From contig CAZOAZ010000013.1 in the NCBI GenBank assembly GCA_964577955.1, forward strand, positions 57,597-121,596: a DNA stretch of 64,000 nucleotides. The letters are read 5' to 3'. Numbering within the stretch: position 1 is the first letter of the stretch; each line of letters opens with the position of its first letter. The notes below the pieces were generated by a model. It did not search any database. It was not told where the DNA came from and saw only the letters and a list, made by a program, of their open reading frames with translations. Source of the DNA: CADEEX01 sp964577955. GTDB taxonomy: Bacteria; Acidobacteriota; Vicinamibacteria; Vicinamibacterales; CAVVIG01. This document shows positions 34,274-42,879 of the stretch, piece by piece. Made by a program: the position numbers and the translations under genes.

Positions 34274-35647
34274 ATGGCATCAGGAACGATTCTCGTCGTC
34301 GACGACGAGCAACTCATTCGGTGGTCGCTGTCGAGTCGATTGACCGAGGAGGGCTATCGGGTCGTCGAAGCGGCCAACGCCGCTGACGCGTTGAAGGCAG
34401 CGCGCGAAGGAGTTGATCTCGTCCTCTTGGACTACCACCTCCCGGACGCCGACGGTCTGACGGTGTTGAAACAGATCAAGGAGACGATGCCGGAAACGCT
34501 CGTCATCATGCTCACGGCCGATTCCACGGTGAGTACGGCCGTCCTCGCGATGCGCGCCGGCGCCTTCCACTACGCCAACAAGCCGTTCAATCTGGACGAG
34601 ATCGTGCTGCTCGTCGAGAAGGCGCTCGAAACCACCACCCTGCGTCGCGAAGTGCGCTCCCTTCGCGCCTCGCAGGCGCAACCCTACACCTTGGATCGGA
34701 TCGTCGGCACCGACGACGCCGTCGTCAAGATGCGGGCGCTGCTGAAGAAGGTCGCGACCGGTCCCGGATCGACCGTGCTCCTGACCGGCGAAAGCGGCAC
34801 CGGCAAGGATCTCGCGGCCAAGGTGATCCACTACGCGAGCCCGCGAGCGAGCAAGCCATTCATGAACATCACCTGCTCGGCGCTGCCGGAAAATCTGCTC
34901 GAGAGCGAGCTCTTCGGCCACGAGCGCGGCGCCTTTACGGGCGCCGACCGTCAGAAGAAGGGGCTCCTGGAGTCCGCGGACGGCGGCACGGTGTTCCTGG
35001 ACGAGATCGGCGAAATGGTACCGCTCCTCCAGGCCAAGCTGCTGCGCTTTCTGGAGGAGCGCGCCTTCAAGCGGGTGGGCGGGTCGACCGACATCCGGGT
35101 CGACGTGCGCGTCATTGCCGCCACCAACCGCAACCTCGAAGAAGAGGTCCGCAAGGGGCACTTCCGGTCTGACCTGTTTTACCGACTGAACGTCGTGCCG
35201 ATCGTCCTGCCGCCGCTTCGCCAGCGGCCCAAAGACATCCCGCGCCTGGTGAACTTCTACGTCGATCTCTACAACGGCGAATTCCGCAAGCGCATTCAGC
35301 GCGTCACACCGGCGGCGATGGAGCGCCTGAGCGGCTACGGCTGGCCCGGCAACATCCGCGAACTCCGCAACGCCGTCGAGCGCGCCGTGCTGCTCGCGGA
35401 AGGCGACGAGCTTTCGCCCGACGACTTCGCAGTACGCGGCGGCGGTAGCGGCGCCGCCGTCGATGCGGTAGAACTGCCGGCCACTGGCGTCGACCTCGAG
35501 CAGTGGGAGCGATCGTTCGTGGTGCAGGCACTCGAGCGCAGCGGCTGGAATCAGACCAAAGCGGCCGGTCTTCTCGGGTTGAACCGCGATCAGATTCGCT
35601 ACCGGATCGAGAAGTTCAAACTCGAAAAGCCAGCGGCAACGAGTTAG
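34274..35647 (+). CDS. NtrC-family sigma-54-dependent response regulator
   Basis: This is a 457-residue activator. The receiver (about 1-120) has Asp 53; the AAA+ domain has Walker A GESGTGKD (172-179), the sigma-54-contacting GAFTGA loop (219-224), Walker B TVFLDEIGEM and the arginine-finger segment 'FRSDLFYRLNV'. The C-terminal Fis-type helix-turn-helix is 'NQTKAAGLLGLNRDQIRYRIEKF'. ATG 34274 is used; the frame extends upstream but the receiver starts here. It is divergent from the FixL-like kinase and is the obvious candidate to bind the tandem dyads and drive the sigma-54 promoters in this window. Confidence 0.95.
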   Translation: MASGTILVVDDEQLIRWSLSSRLTEEGYRVVEAANAADALKAAREGVDLVLLDYHLPDADGLTVLKQIKETMPETLVIMLTADSTVSTAVLAMRAGAFHYANKPFNLDEIVLLVEKALETTTLRREVRSLRASQAQPYTLDRIVGTDDAVVKMRALLKKVATGPGSTVLLTGESGTGKDLAAKVIHYASPRASKPFMNITCSALPENLLESELFGHERGAFTGADRQKKGLLESADGGTVFLDEIGEMVPLLQAKLLRFLEERAFKRVGGSTDIRVDVRVIAATNRNLEEEVRKGHFRSDLFYRLNVVPIVLPPLRQRPKDIPRLVNFYVDLYNGEFRKRIQRVTPAAMERLSGYGWPGNIRELRNAVERAVLLAEGDELSPDDFAVRGGGSGAAVDAVELPATGVDLEQWERSFVVQALERSGWNQTKAAGLLGLNRDQIRYRIEKFKLEKPAATS

Positions 35648-35685
35648 CCAACCGGCGTATCCGATTCCGCGTTTCATCCACTCGA

Positions 35686-36147
35686 CTACGCCTCGATGAC
35701 CGCCGACGTCTGAAGCGGTTTGCCAACCGCCACTCTGATCGGAATCCCCTGCCGAATGCTTTCCGTCACCGTGCAGAAGTCCTCGAACAGCTGTTCGCAA
35801 CGATTGAAGCGCGATTGATCGACGTCGGGGCCGAGCTCCGGCACCAGCTCGACGTCGATGCCGCTGATCCTGAAGCGTCCTTGCTCGTTGCGGCTGACAT
35901 GCGTGGCCACGCGCGCGGTCAACCCTTCAGGCTCGATCCTGACCTTCCGCAGACAGAACACCAGGCTCGCGGCGAGACAGTTGCCGACCGCCGCGCCCAG
36001 CACCGCCGCGGCACTGGGGGCGCGCCCCTCGCCGAGCGGCACCGGTTCGTCGAAGACCATTTCCGGCAGTCCGTCGACATCGTCGAATTGGGCGACGAAT
36101 TCGTAGTTGTCCGTCAGCTTGACGGTGACGTGATGGATCTTTTCCAT
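35686..36147 (-). CDS. OsmC/Ohr-family protein
   Basis: The 153-residue protein matches OsmC-like thiol peroxidases. It has 'PSAAAVLGAAVGNCLAASLVFCLRKVRIEPEGL' with the two redox cysteines (about 57 and 65) and a 'RCEQLFEDFCTVTESIRQGIPI' C-terminal segment. A third and fourth Cys (about 119 and 126) in that segment are less usual. It reduces organic hydroperoxides in characterised relatives. ATG 36147 follows GGGGAGAG. It is the last gene of the operon that begins at 39909. Confidence 0.88.
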   Translation of the reverse strand: MEKIHHVTVKLTDNYEFVAQFDDVDGLPEMVFDEPVPLGEGRAPSAAAVLGAAVGNCLAASLVFCLRKVRIEPEGLTARVATHVSRNEQGRFRISGIDVELVPELGPDVDQSRFNRCEQLFEDFCTVTESIRQGIPIRVAVGKPLQTSAVIEA

Positions 36148-36164
36148 GGTTGCTCTCCCCTGTT

Positions 36165-38738
36165 TCAGCCGACGATGCCGACCGCGCCGAAAACCGCCGC
36201 CGGTGTCGTTCGCTCGCGCCCCCGAAAGAACCACTGTTTCGTGAGTTCGGCCGCGAGCATGTAGCACCCGGCCAGCAGGACGATCGCGCCCACCATGCTG
36301 GCCGGCAGCGCCTCGAAGCCGAAGAACGTCGCCCAGGGCACGTATGGAATGCCGATCGCGACGCCAATGAGAAGCACGGTCGACGTCAGCAACAGCGTGC
36401 CGGGCCGGCTGCGCCAGAACGGCCGCCGGGTCCGGACCACGAGCGCCACGACCAGTTCCGTCAGCAGCGACTCGACGAACCATCCGGTCCGAAAGCGCTC
36501 TGGCGAGGCGTGGAAGAACCACGCCAGGATCGCGAAGGTCGCCAGATCGAAGACCGAACTGAGCAGACCGAAGACGACCATGAACCGGCCAATCATCCGC
36601 AAGTCCCAGCGCTCCGGCCTTGCCACCAGTTCCGGATCGACGGCATCGTCGGCAATCCCCGCGGCCGGAACGTCGGACAGAAAGTTGTTCAACAGGATCT
36701 GCCCGGGCAACATCGGCAGGAACGGCAACACGGTCGATGCGAACGCCATGCTGATCATGTTGCCCAGGTTGGCGCTCATCGTCGTCAGCAAGTACTTGAT
36801 CGTGTTGGCGAACGTGCGACGCCCTTCCTCGATCCCGCGCCGGATGACGTCGAGATCGTGTTCGAGCAGGACGAAGTCGGCGGTGGCCCGCGCCACATCG
36901 ACCGCGCCGTCGACGGACAGGCTCGTATCGGCGGCCCGCATCGCCGGCGCATCGTTCACGCCGTCGCCCAGAAAGCCGACCACATGGCCACCCTTGCGCA
37001 GGGCGCCGATAATGCGCTCCTTCTGATTCGGATCGACCTCGACGAAGAGATCCGTGCGATCGACTGCCCGCCACAAGGCATCGTCGCTCGTGGCGTCAAT
37101 CTCGTCGCCGCTCAGCATGCGGGCGCCTTGAATACCGACGAGGCTCGCGACGTGGGCCACCACTGACCGGCTGTCGCCGCTGATGACCTTCACGCTGACG
37201 CCGAGCTTCGCCAGCGCGTGGATCGCCTGTGGGGCGTCGCTTTTCGGCCGGTCGAAAAACGTCAGGAATCCGAGAAACGAGAGATCGTGCTCGCTCGCGC
37301 GGTCGCACGGTTCATCGGGCTGGAGGTCGCGAGTGGCCAACGCGAGCACGCGAATGCCGCGACTGCTCCAGCGCTCGTAGCGGGCGGTCAGACGGCTCTG
37401 AACCGCGCTATCGATCGGCGTGCCGTCGGCGAGGCGGGCGCAGGCTTCGAGCACGCGGTGGAACGCGCCTTTGGTCACCAGCTGCCGGCGATACCCCGTG
37501 CGATAGGCGACGCTCAGCCGCTTGCGAATGAAGTCGAACGGAATCTCGCCGAGTTTTTCGACCGTTCCGAGATCGGGCCGCCCGGCGTCGAGAATCGCCG
37601 CGTCGAGCGGATTATCGAGGCCGGTCTGCAGCGCCGCGTTCAAGGCGGCGGCGCGCAACACGTCCGGCGACTCCGCGCCATCCGCGTCGAACGCGCCCTC
37701 GAGCTTGACGGCGCCTTCGGTGAGGGTGCCCGTCTTGTCGGTGCAGAGAACGTCGATGCTGCCAAGATTCTCGATCGCGTTCAGCCGTCGCACGAGCACG
37801 CCGTGCGCCGCCAGATTCGCCGCGCCACGTGAGAGGTTCACGGCAAGAATCGCGGGCAGCAGTTCGGGGCTGAGACCGACCGCAAGCGCGACGGCAAAGA
37901 GGAGCGTGTCGATCGGCGAGCGCGCACCCAACAGGTGCACGAGGACGATGGCCAGGACCAGGGCGAGCATCGCGCTGGTCAGGAAATAGCCGAACCGGCG
38001 CAGTCCGCGTTCGAATTCCGTTTCCGGGGCGCGCTCGAGCAAGTGGGCGGCGATGCGCCCGAATTCGGTGCGCGCGCCCGTGTTGACGACCACGCAGGTC
38101 CCCCGTCCGCTGCGGACGTTGGTGCCCAGAAAGAGCGCGTTGGTTCGCGCGGTGAGCGGCGCATCGGCCGGAACGGTCCCGACGGTCTTGGCGACTGGAA
38201 AGCTTTCGCCGGTCAGGACCGCTTCGTTGATGAACAGCTCGGTCGCATCCAGGAGCAGCGCATCGGCCGGGACCAGGTTCCCGGCGCTCAGCAAGACGAC
38301 ATCGCCCGGCGCGAGCTCTTCGATCGGGACGTTGGTGAGCTGACCGTCGCGGAGTACGCGCGAGGTCGTGCGAATGCGCGACTGGAGCGCGGCGGCGGTC
38401 ATTTCCGCCGCGTATTCGCGCCAGAATCCGATCGCGACGGTGGCGACCACAATGGTCAGGACCACCGAGGCGTCGATCCATTCGCGCGAGGCGCCCGAGG
38501 CGACAGCGGCGAAGATCAGAATCGCGAGCAGCGGATTGCGGAACTGCTTGAGGAAGACCCGCATCCCGGTCAGCTCGCGGTGGGATCCGATCCGGTTGGG
38601 TCCTCCGTCGCGCAACCGGCGCGCCGCCTCCTCGGTACTGAGGCCGAGCACGCTCGCCGTCAGCGCAGTCAGGACGGCGGCGGCCGGCTCGGCCCAATAG
38701 CGAAGCTCGCGCGCCGGGCCGGGATCTGACGCCTTCAC
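36165..38738 (-). CDS. mgtA: Magnesium-transporting-type P-ATPase (P3B)
   Basis: The protein has 857 residues from GTG 38738. P-type ATPase hallmarks are TGES (about 180), phosphorylated Asp in DKTGTLTEG (about 335), KGAFH (nucleotide domain) and GDGVNDAPAM (about 595). N- and C-terminal transmembrane bundles include 'VGLSPELLPAILAVNLSRGA', as in MgtA/MgtB. The expected substrate is Mg2+ import, which would relieve Mg/ATP shortage during stress. It lies between a tandem USP and OsmC in one operon. Confidence 0.9.
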   Translation of the reverse strand: MKASDPGPARELRYWAEPAAAVLTALTASVLGLSTEEAARRLRDGGPNRIGSHRELTGMRVFLKQFRNPLLAILIFAAVASGASREWIDASVVLTIVVATVAIGFWREYAAEMTAAALQSRIRTTSRVLRDGQLTNVPIEELAPGDVVLLSAGNLVPADALLLDATELFINEAVLTGESFPVAKTVGTVPADAPLTARTNALFLGTNVRSGRGTCVVVNTGARTEFGRIAAHLLERAPETEFERGLRRFGYFLTSAMLALVLAIVLVHLLGARSPIDTLLFAVALAVGLSPELLPAILAVNLSRGAANLAAHGVLVRRLNAIENLGSIDVLCTDKTGTLTEGAVKLEGAFDADGAESPDVLRAAALNAALQTGLDNPLDAAILDAGRPDLGTVEKLGEIPFDFIRKRLSVAYRTGYRRQLVTKGAFHRVLEACARLADGTPIDSAVQSRLTARYERWSSRGIRVLALATRDLQPDEPCDRASEHDLSFLGFLTFFDRPKSDAPQAIHALAKLGVSVKVISGDSRSVVAHVASLVGIQGARMLSGDEIDATSDDALWRAVDRTDLFVEVDPNQKERIIGALRKGGHVVGFLGDGVNDAPAMRAADTSLSVDGAVDVARATADFVLLEHDLDVIRRGIEEGRRTFANTIKYLLTTMSANLGNMISMAFASTVLPFLPMLPGQILLNNFLSDVPAAGIADDAVDPELVARPERWDLRMIGRFMVVFGLLSSVFDLATFAILAWFFHASPERFRTGWFVESLLTELVVALVVRTRRPFWRSRPGTLLLTSTVLLIGVAIGIPYVPWATFFGFEALPASMVGAIVLLAGCYMLAAELTKQWFFRGRERTTPAAVFGAVGIVG

Positions 38739-38751
38739 CCGAGTCCTCGAT

Positions 38752-39636
38752 CTATTTCCGGACCGTCAGCACGGGACAGTCCGCACGGCGGACGAGCTGC
38801 TGTGCCGTCGAGCCGAAGAGCGCGAGGTCGGCCACGCTTCGCCCGTGCACACCGAGGACGATCAGGTTCGACTGCTCCTCGGCGGCGACCCGGAGAATCT
38901 CGTCGGACGGCCGTCCATGGCTGATGCGAGCCGAGCAGCGGCCACGAAATCCTTCGGGCTCGAGGCCTTCGAGGCGCGTCCGTGCGGCCGCCTCGCGGCG
39001 GGCGCGGAACGACTGCAGCGCCTCGGCTTCCGCACGCGGGATCTCGCCAAACGCCGGCGCCGGCGGTTCATGCCAGGGCCACTCGAGCACATGAAGCAGC
39101 GTGATCCGCGTTTCGCCGCCGAGCGAACCGGCGAGGAGAAACTCCAGCGCTGCCAGCGAGCAATCAGAAAAATCGACCGCGCACAGCACCCGCGCGGATG
39201 CGAGTGAAAAGGCCGGCGCACTGTGCGGCGGCACGGTCAGGACGGGACACGACGCCCTCCGCAGCACCTTCTCCGCGACCGATCCGAGCATGGCGCGGTC
39301 GAAGCCGCTCGCGCCGTGCGTCCCGATGACGATGAGGTCGGCATGCAGGGTGTCCGCCGCGGCGAGGATCTCGGTGGCCGGCCGGCCTGGCCGCGTCACG
39401 AGTTCGATACCGTCAGACCCGGCGTCGACCCCAATACGCGCCAGAATGGATTCAGACAGGCCGCCGTGACACGCGGTCAACTCCTCCGCTCGGTCGGTCC
39501 CGCTTTCAATCACGCGCAGCGCGGTCAGGCGTGCGCCGGTCCACCGGGCACAGGCCACGGCCTGCGCCAGCGCCATCAAAGACGGCTCGGACAGGTCGAA
39601 CGGACAGAGGATGCGTTCGATGCGCGCGGCAGCCAT
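38752..39636 (-). CDS. Universal stress protein, tandem domains
   Basis: The 294-residue protein has two UspA domains. Domain 1 ('IERILCPFDLSEPSLMALAQA') has the intact ATP loop GTHGASGFDRAMLGSVAEKVL. Domain 2 ('ARVLCAVDFSDCSLAALEFLL') has GVHGRSVADLALFGSTAQQLV, in which the second glycine of the loop is replaced, so nucleotide binding there may be weaker. It starts 3 bp after the small gene at 39640 and 14 bp before the P-ATPase. Confidence 0.93.
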   Translation of the reverse strand: MAAARIERILCPFDLSEPSLMALAQAVACARWTGARLTALRVIESGTDRAEELTACHGGLSESILARIGVDAGSDGIELVTRPGRPATEILAAADTLHADLIVIGTHGASGFDRAMLGSVAEKVLRRASCPVLTVPPHSAPAFSLASARVLCAVDFSDCSLAALEFLLAGSLGGETRITLLHVLEWPWHEPPAPAFGEIPRAEAEALQSFRARREAAARTRLEGLEPEGFRGRCSARISHGRPSDEILRVAAEEQSNLIVLGVHGRSVADLALFGSTAQQLVRRADCPVLTVRK

Positions 39637-39639
39637 GCG

Positions 39640-39909
39640 TCAGTTCCGCGTCAAGTCCGCGCGAACGTAGCGGCCGGTGTGGGTACAGCACAGGAAACCG
39701 CAGCTGACCAACTGATCCAGAAGCGCATGCGCATCGGGTGAGCGGAGCTGCCAGAGGCGCTCGACCTGTGGCTGCGTCAAGGAGAGTCCCGGCATTTCAC
39801 CGTACTCGGCGCGAACGATTCGGCTCCAGTCGCCGACGCCGCGAGGGGAACCTGGCCCGTTCGACTCGCGTGCGTTCTGATCCACTGTGACGTTGAGTGT
39901 GTTCGCCAT
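39640..39909 (-). CDS. Small winged-helix-like protein
   Basis: The 89-residue protein has an N-terminal flexible stretch rich in Asn, Gly and Pro, then 'LSLTQPQVERLWQLRSPDAHALLDQLVSCGFLCCTHTGRYVRA', which has the helix-helix-wing pattern of winged-helix DNA-binding modules. The fold is a guess from pattern. A CC pair lies near the wing. ATG 39909 follows GCAGGAGC. It is the first gene of the USP/Mg-ATPase/OsmC operon. Confidence 0.7.
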   Translation of the reverse strand: MANTLNVTVDQNARESNGPGSPRGVGDWSRIVRAEYGEMPGLSLTQPQVERLWQLRSPDAHALLDQLVSCGFLCCTHTGRYVRADLTRN

Positions 39910-39935
39910 AAGAGTGCTCCTGCCGCCCCTCTGAC

Positions 39936-39951
39936 GGCAAGAACAGTACCG
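39936..39951 (-). promoter_or_regulatory. Predicted sigma-54 promoter for USP/mgtA/OsmC operon
   Basis: The minus strand reads CGGTACTGTTCTTGCC, with GG-N10-GC, TAC after GG and TTGC. The predicted start is near 39925, leaving a 16-nt leader that contains AGGAG. Confidence 0.65.
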
Positions 39952-40004
39952 CTTCGACTGTCGCCAATCCCCGCTGTTGTCCGACGCATGCCACTCGCGG
40001 CTGC

Positions 40005-40035
40005 GGAATTGTTCCCGTCGACAGTGGAATCTTCC
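40005..40035. promoter_or_regulatory. Tandem-dyad enhancer-like element (clearest copy)
   Basis: GGAATTGTTCC (40005-40015) and GGAATCTTCC (40026-40035) are near-perfect palindromes starting 21 bp apart. The centre is 82 and 85 bp from the two flanking -12 boxes, almost exactly midway. Confidence 0.6.
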
Positions 40036-40091
40036 AGGGGGACAGTGACCGCACACCAGCTCAGATTCCCCGACCGGGGTGCGATGACATT

Positions 40092-40107
40092 CGGCACAAC
40101 CGTTGCC
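40092..40107 (+). promoter_or_regulatory. Predicted sigma-54 promoter for DUF4342 gene
   Basis: CGGCACAACCGTTGCC has GG-N10-GC, CAC after GG and TTGC. The predicted start is near 40118 and ATG 40162 follows AGGAGG. Confidence 0.7.
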
Positions 40108-40161
40108 TCATGGGCCACCAACGACTTCGTCATCAATCGCCACCATCTTCAGGAGGAACCA

Positions 40162-40455
40162 ATGACCGAGAAAGCCTGCAACTGGGAATCGTTCAAGGCC
40201 GAGGGCGCCAGCATCATGGACAAGATCAAGGCGCTCGTCCGCGAAGGCAACGTTCGACGTGTCGTCATCGAGCATGACGGGCGGACGATCGCCGAATTTC
40301 CGCTGACGGTGGGCGTCGTCGGTGCGGTGCTCGCACCGCCGGTCGCGGCCATCGCCGCCGTCGTCGCGCTGTACAAGGAATGCACGATCCACGTCGAGCG
40401 CACCGAGCCGGCCGCGGCCGATCCGGCGGCTCCGAAGGCCTCCGCGGCGCGCTAG
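40162..40455 (+). CDS. DUF4342-type small protein
   Basis: The 97-residue protein begins with a helical charged stretch ('NWESFKAEGASIMDKIKALVREGNVRRVVIEHDGRTIAEFPL'), followed by a hydrophobic segment 'VGVVGAVLAPPVAAIAAVVALY' and an Ala/Pro-rich tail. This is the DUF4342 layout. The function is unknown. ATG 40162 has a textbook AGGAGG. The DUF998 gene follows 13 bp downstream. Confidence 0.82.
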   Translation: MTEKACNWESFKAEGASIMDKIKALVREGNVRRVVIEHDGRTIAEFPLTVGVVGAVLAPPVAAIAAVVALYKECTIHVERTEPAAADPAAPKASAAR

Positions 40456-40468
40456 GAGGCGTGGCCCT

Positions 40469-41146
40469 GTGCGGAGGACGCTACTCGTCTGCGGCCTTCT
40501 CTCGTCGCTGCTCTACGCCGCGATGTGCGTGTTCGTCGCGAGGCAGTGGGAGGACTACAGCTCAATCTCGCAGACCGTGAGCGAACTCTCGGCCATCGAC
40601 GCGCCGACACGTGGCATTTGGGTGCCGCTTGGCTGCGTCTACGCCCTTCTGACCATCGCCTTCGGATGGGGCGTGTTCCGGTCGGCGGGGCAAAGCCGTG
40701 CGCTGCGCGTCGCCGGCGGTCTGCTCGTCGCCTACGGCGTCGTCTGCGCGACATGGCCGCCGATGCATTTGCGCGAGGTGCTGGCAGCCGGCGGCGCGAC
40801 GCTGACCGACACAATGCACCTCGTCTACGCCGCCGCGGCGGTGTTGCTGATGCTGCTCGCCATGGGATTCGGCGCCGCCGGGCTCGGCCGGCGCTTCGGC
40901 CTCTACTCCATCGCCACCATGGTGCTGCTCGCCTTGTTCGGCGGCTTGACCAGCCTGGAGGCTCCGGGCGTCGACGCGGGTCTACCCACGCCGTGGATCG
41001 GGCTCTGGGAACGGATCAACATCGGCGTGTTCTTGCTGTGGGTGGTGGTGCTGGCCACGACGCTCCTGCGTACGCCGACATCTTTAGACTCCCGCGCCTC
41101 GGCGCGCCGCTCATGGGCACTGTTGTCGCCGCTGAACCAGAAGTGA
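40469..41146 (+). CDS. DUF998 integral membrane protein
   Basis: The protein has 225 residues from GTG 40469 (GGAGG 9 nt upstream) with about six transmembrane helices: 'LLVCGLLSSLLYAAMCVFVA', 'WVPLGCVYALLTIAFGWGVF', 'LRVAGGLLVAYGVVCATW', 'MHLVYAAAAVLLMLLAMGF', 'YSIATMVLLALFGGLT' and 'IGVFLLWVVVLATTLL'. The SQTVSELSAIDAPTRGIW motif after helix 1 is characteristic of DUF998. The function is unknown. It is co-transcribed with the DUF4342 gene. Confidence 0.83.
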   Translation: MRRTLLVCGLLSSLLYAAMCVFVARQWEDYSSISQTVSELSAIDAPTRGIWVPLGCVYALLTIAFGWGVFRSAGQSRALRVAGGLLVAYGVVCATWPPMHLREVLAAGGATLTDTMHLVYAAAAVLLMLLAMGFGAAGLGRRFGLYSIATMVLLALFGGLTSLEAPGVDAGLPTPWIGLWERINIGVFLLWVVVLATTLLRTPTSLDSRASARRSWALLSPLNQK

Positions 41147-41337
41147 GCCCATTGCGGGCGGGACCTTCGTTGGCGCGTCGGCGACCGCGGCGTCTCCTCA
41201 TCGCGGCGCCGCCAGTCTTGCTGACAAGCATGTACGCCGCGTTTCACGTCCTCGTATGGCCGTTCGGCCTGCGTCTCGGCTACTTCACCGGCACGTTTTT
41301 CCCGATTCTTCGCGGGCCCTCGCAGATAGCGGAATAA
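41113..41337 (+). CDS. Possible small membrane protein (uncertain)
   Basis: An ATG at 41113, inside the end of the DUF998 gene in another frame, opens 74 codons. They end in a hydrophobic stretch 'LLIAAPPVLLTSMYAAFHVLVWPFGLRLGYFTGTFF'. No ribosome-binding site is obvious and I recognise no family. It may be a real membrane peptide or chance. The rest of 41147-41477 holds no other gene. Confidence 0.25.
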   Translation: MGTVVAAEPEVSPLRAGPSLARRRPRRLLIAAPPVLLTSMYAAFHVLVWPFGLRLGYFTGTFFPILRGPSQIAE

Positions 41338-41360
41338 CTCCCACCCGCACGAAAACTTTC
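41331..41360. promoter_or_regulatory. Possible degenerate tandem-dyad element
   Basis: GGAATAACTCC (41331-41341) and GAAAACTTTC (41351-41360) start 20 bp apart, and their centre is 85 bp from a candidate -12 box at 41429. Both dyads are imperfect. Confidence 0.3.
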
Positions 41361-41415
41361 GCACCTCCATCGATGCCGAACGCCGCGATCGCCCAACAGG
41401 CGGCCGGCGCTGCGA

Positions 41416-41431
41416 CGGCACGACGTCTGCT
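41416..41431 (+). promoter_or_regulatory. Candidate sigma-54 promoter for cytochrome-monooxygenase gene
   Basis: CGGCACGACGTCTGCT keeps GG-N10-GC and CACG but has CTGC in place of TTGC. The predicted start near 41442 gives a 36-nt leader to ATG 41478. Confidence 0.4.
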
Positions 41432-41477
41432 GTGCACCCTCACGCAGTTTTTATCCATCGACCAGGAGGAACCGACC

Positions 41478-42860
41478 ATGTCAGGAACTCAGCGCTGGAG
41501 CGCCCACTCCTTCCTCGCCGTCGCCGCACTGCTCGCTCTCCCCATTGCCGCGGGCGCGGCTGAACCGGCCAAGCGGGTGACGTTCTCGAAGGACGTGGCG
41601 CCGATCTTTCAAGCCAAGTGTCAGTCGTGTCACGAGCCGGGATCGATTGCGCCGATGTCGCTGGTCACCTTCGAGGAGGCGCGCCCCTGGGCCAAGTCGA
41701 TCCGCAATCGCGTCGCGACCCGCCAGATGCCGCCGTGGCACATCGACCGCAGCGTCGGCGTGCAGAAGTTCAAGAACGACATGTCGCTGACCGACGAGCA
41801 GCTGGACACCGTCGTGGCCTGGGTCGATCAGGGCGCGCCGCAGGGCGATCCCGCCGATCTGCCGCCCGTCCGCCCGATTTCCACGTCGCTGTACTGGCAG
41901 GCCGAACGCGACGGCTATGGTCCACCCGACATCGTCGTCAAGTCGGGCGAACAGACGATGCCGGCGCTCCATCAGGATGAATGGTGGCGGCCGCTCGTGG
42001 ACATTCCGATCACCGAACCGCGCTGGGTGCGCATGGTCGAAATCCGCCCCTCCAATCTGCAGGGACGCAAAATCCTTCACCACTCGATCGCCTATCAGGT
42101 GCTGGTCCCGGAGAACGTGGACGCCGTCAACACCGGCGTCGGACGTGGCTTCCCCGCCGGCGGCAGCGCCGACGACCGCGTCAATCGCCGGCCGCAGCTG
42201 ATGGAATGGGCGATCGGCAAGGGCTACGACCGCTACATGGACGGCACCGGCAAGCTGATCATGCCGGGCGAAAAGATTTCGTGGGACGAGCACATTCACG
42301 CGGCCGGCGAGGACATCACGGCCGGATCGGAGCTCGGGCTCTGGCTGTACCCGAAGGGCGAAGAGCCGAAGAAGCGGACGTACTTGATCGCCTTCAGCGG
42401 GCTCAAGGACGGACCCGGACGGCTCGACATCCCGCCGAACTCGATCGCCCACACCGAAGGATTCACGGTGCTGCGTGAGAACACGATCATCACCAACTTC
42501 CAGCCGCACTTCCATCTGCGCGGCAAGGCGATGCAGGTCGAAGCGATCCTGCCTGACGGGCGGACGCAGGTGATCAGCTACGTGGACAACTTCAACTTCA
42601 ACTGGATGACGAACTACATCTACGCCGAAGAGGCGTCGCCGGCGTTCCCGAAGGGCACGATCATCCACGTCACCGCCTTCTACGACAACACCAAGGCCAA
42701 CAAGAACAATCCCGATCCGGATCAGTGGGTCGGCTACGGCGATCGCACGGTCGACGAGATGGCGCACGCCTGGATGAACGTGGTCTATCTGACCGACGCC
42801 GAGTACCAGACCTGGCTGGCCACACACAAGCCGGCCGGCGCGGGCACACAGAACCAGTAG
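41478..42860 (+). CDS. Secreted cytochrome c-copper monooxygenase-like protein
   Basis: The 460-residue protein has a signal sequence (to about 28, 'AAGAAEPAKR'). A class I cytochrome c-like domain follows, with CQSCH (about 49) and distal Met in 'TRQMPPWH'. The large C-terminal region resembles the copper type II ascorbate-dependent monooxygenase fold, with histidine-containing motifs 'LHHSIAYQVL' and 'NFQPHFHLRGKAM'. Such proteins are frequent in Acidobacteriota; their substrate is unknown. It is followed 19 bp later by a secreted protein and then a haem lipoprotein, probably as one operon. Confidence 0.85.
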   Translation: MSGTQRWSAHSFLAVAALLALPIAAGAAEPAKRVTFSKDVAPIFQAKCQSCHEPGSIAPMSLVTFEEARPWAKSIRNRVATRQMPPWHIDRSVGVQKFKNDMSLTDEQLDTVVAWVDQGAPQGDPADLPPVRPISTSLYWQAERDGYGPPDIVVKSGEQTMPALHQDEWWRPLVDIPITEPRWVRMVEIRPSNLQGRKILHHSIAYQVLVPENVDAVNTGVGRGFPAGGSADDRVNRRPQLMEWAIGKGYDRYMDGTGKLIMPGEKISWDEHIHAAGEDITAGSELGLWLYPKGEEPKKRTYLIAFSGLKDGPGRLDIPPNSIAHTEGFTVLRENTIITNFQPHFHLRGKAMQVEAILPDGRTQVISYVDNFNFNWMTNYIYAEEASPAFPKGTIIHVTAFYDNTKANKNNPDPDQWVGYGDRTVDEMAHAWMNVVYLTDAEYQTWLATHKPAGAGTQNQ

Positions 42861-42879
42861 CGCGCGAGGAGAGACTCAC

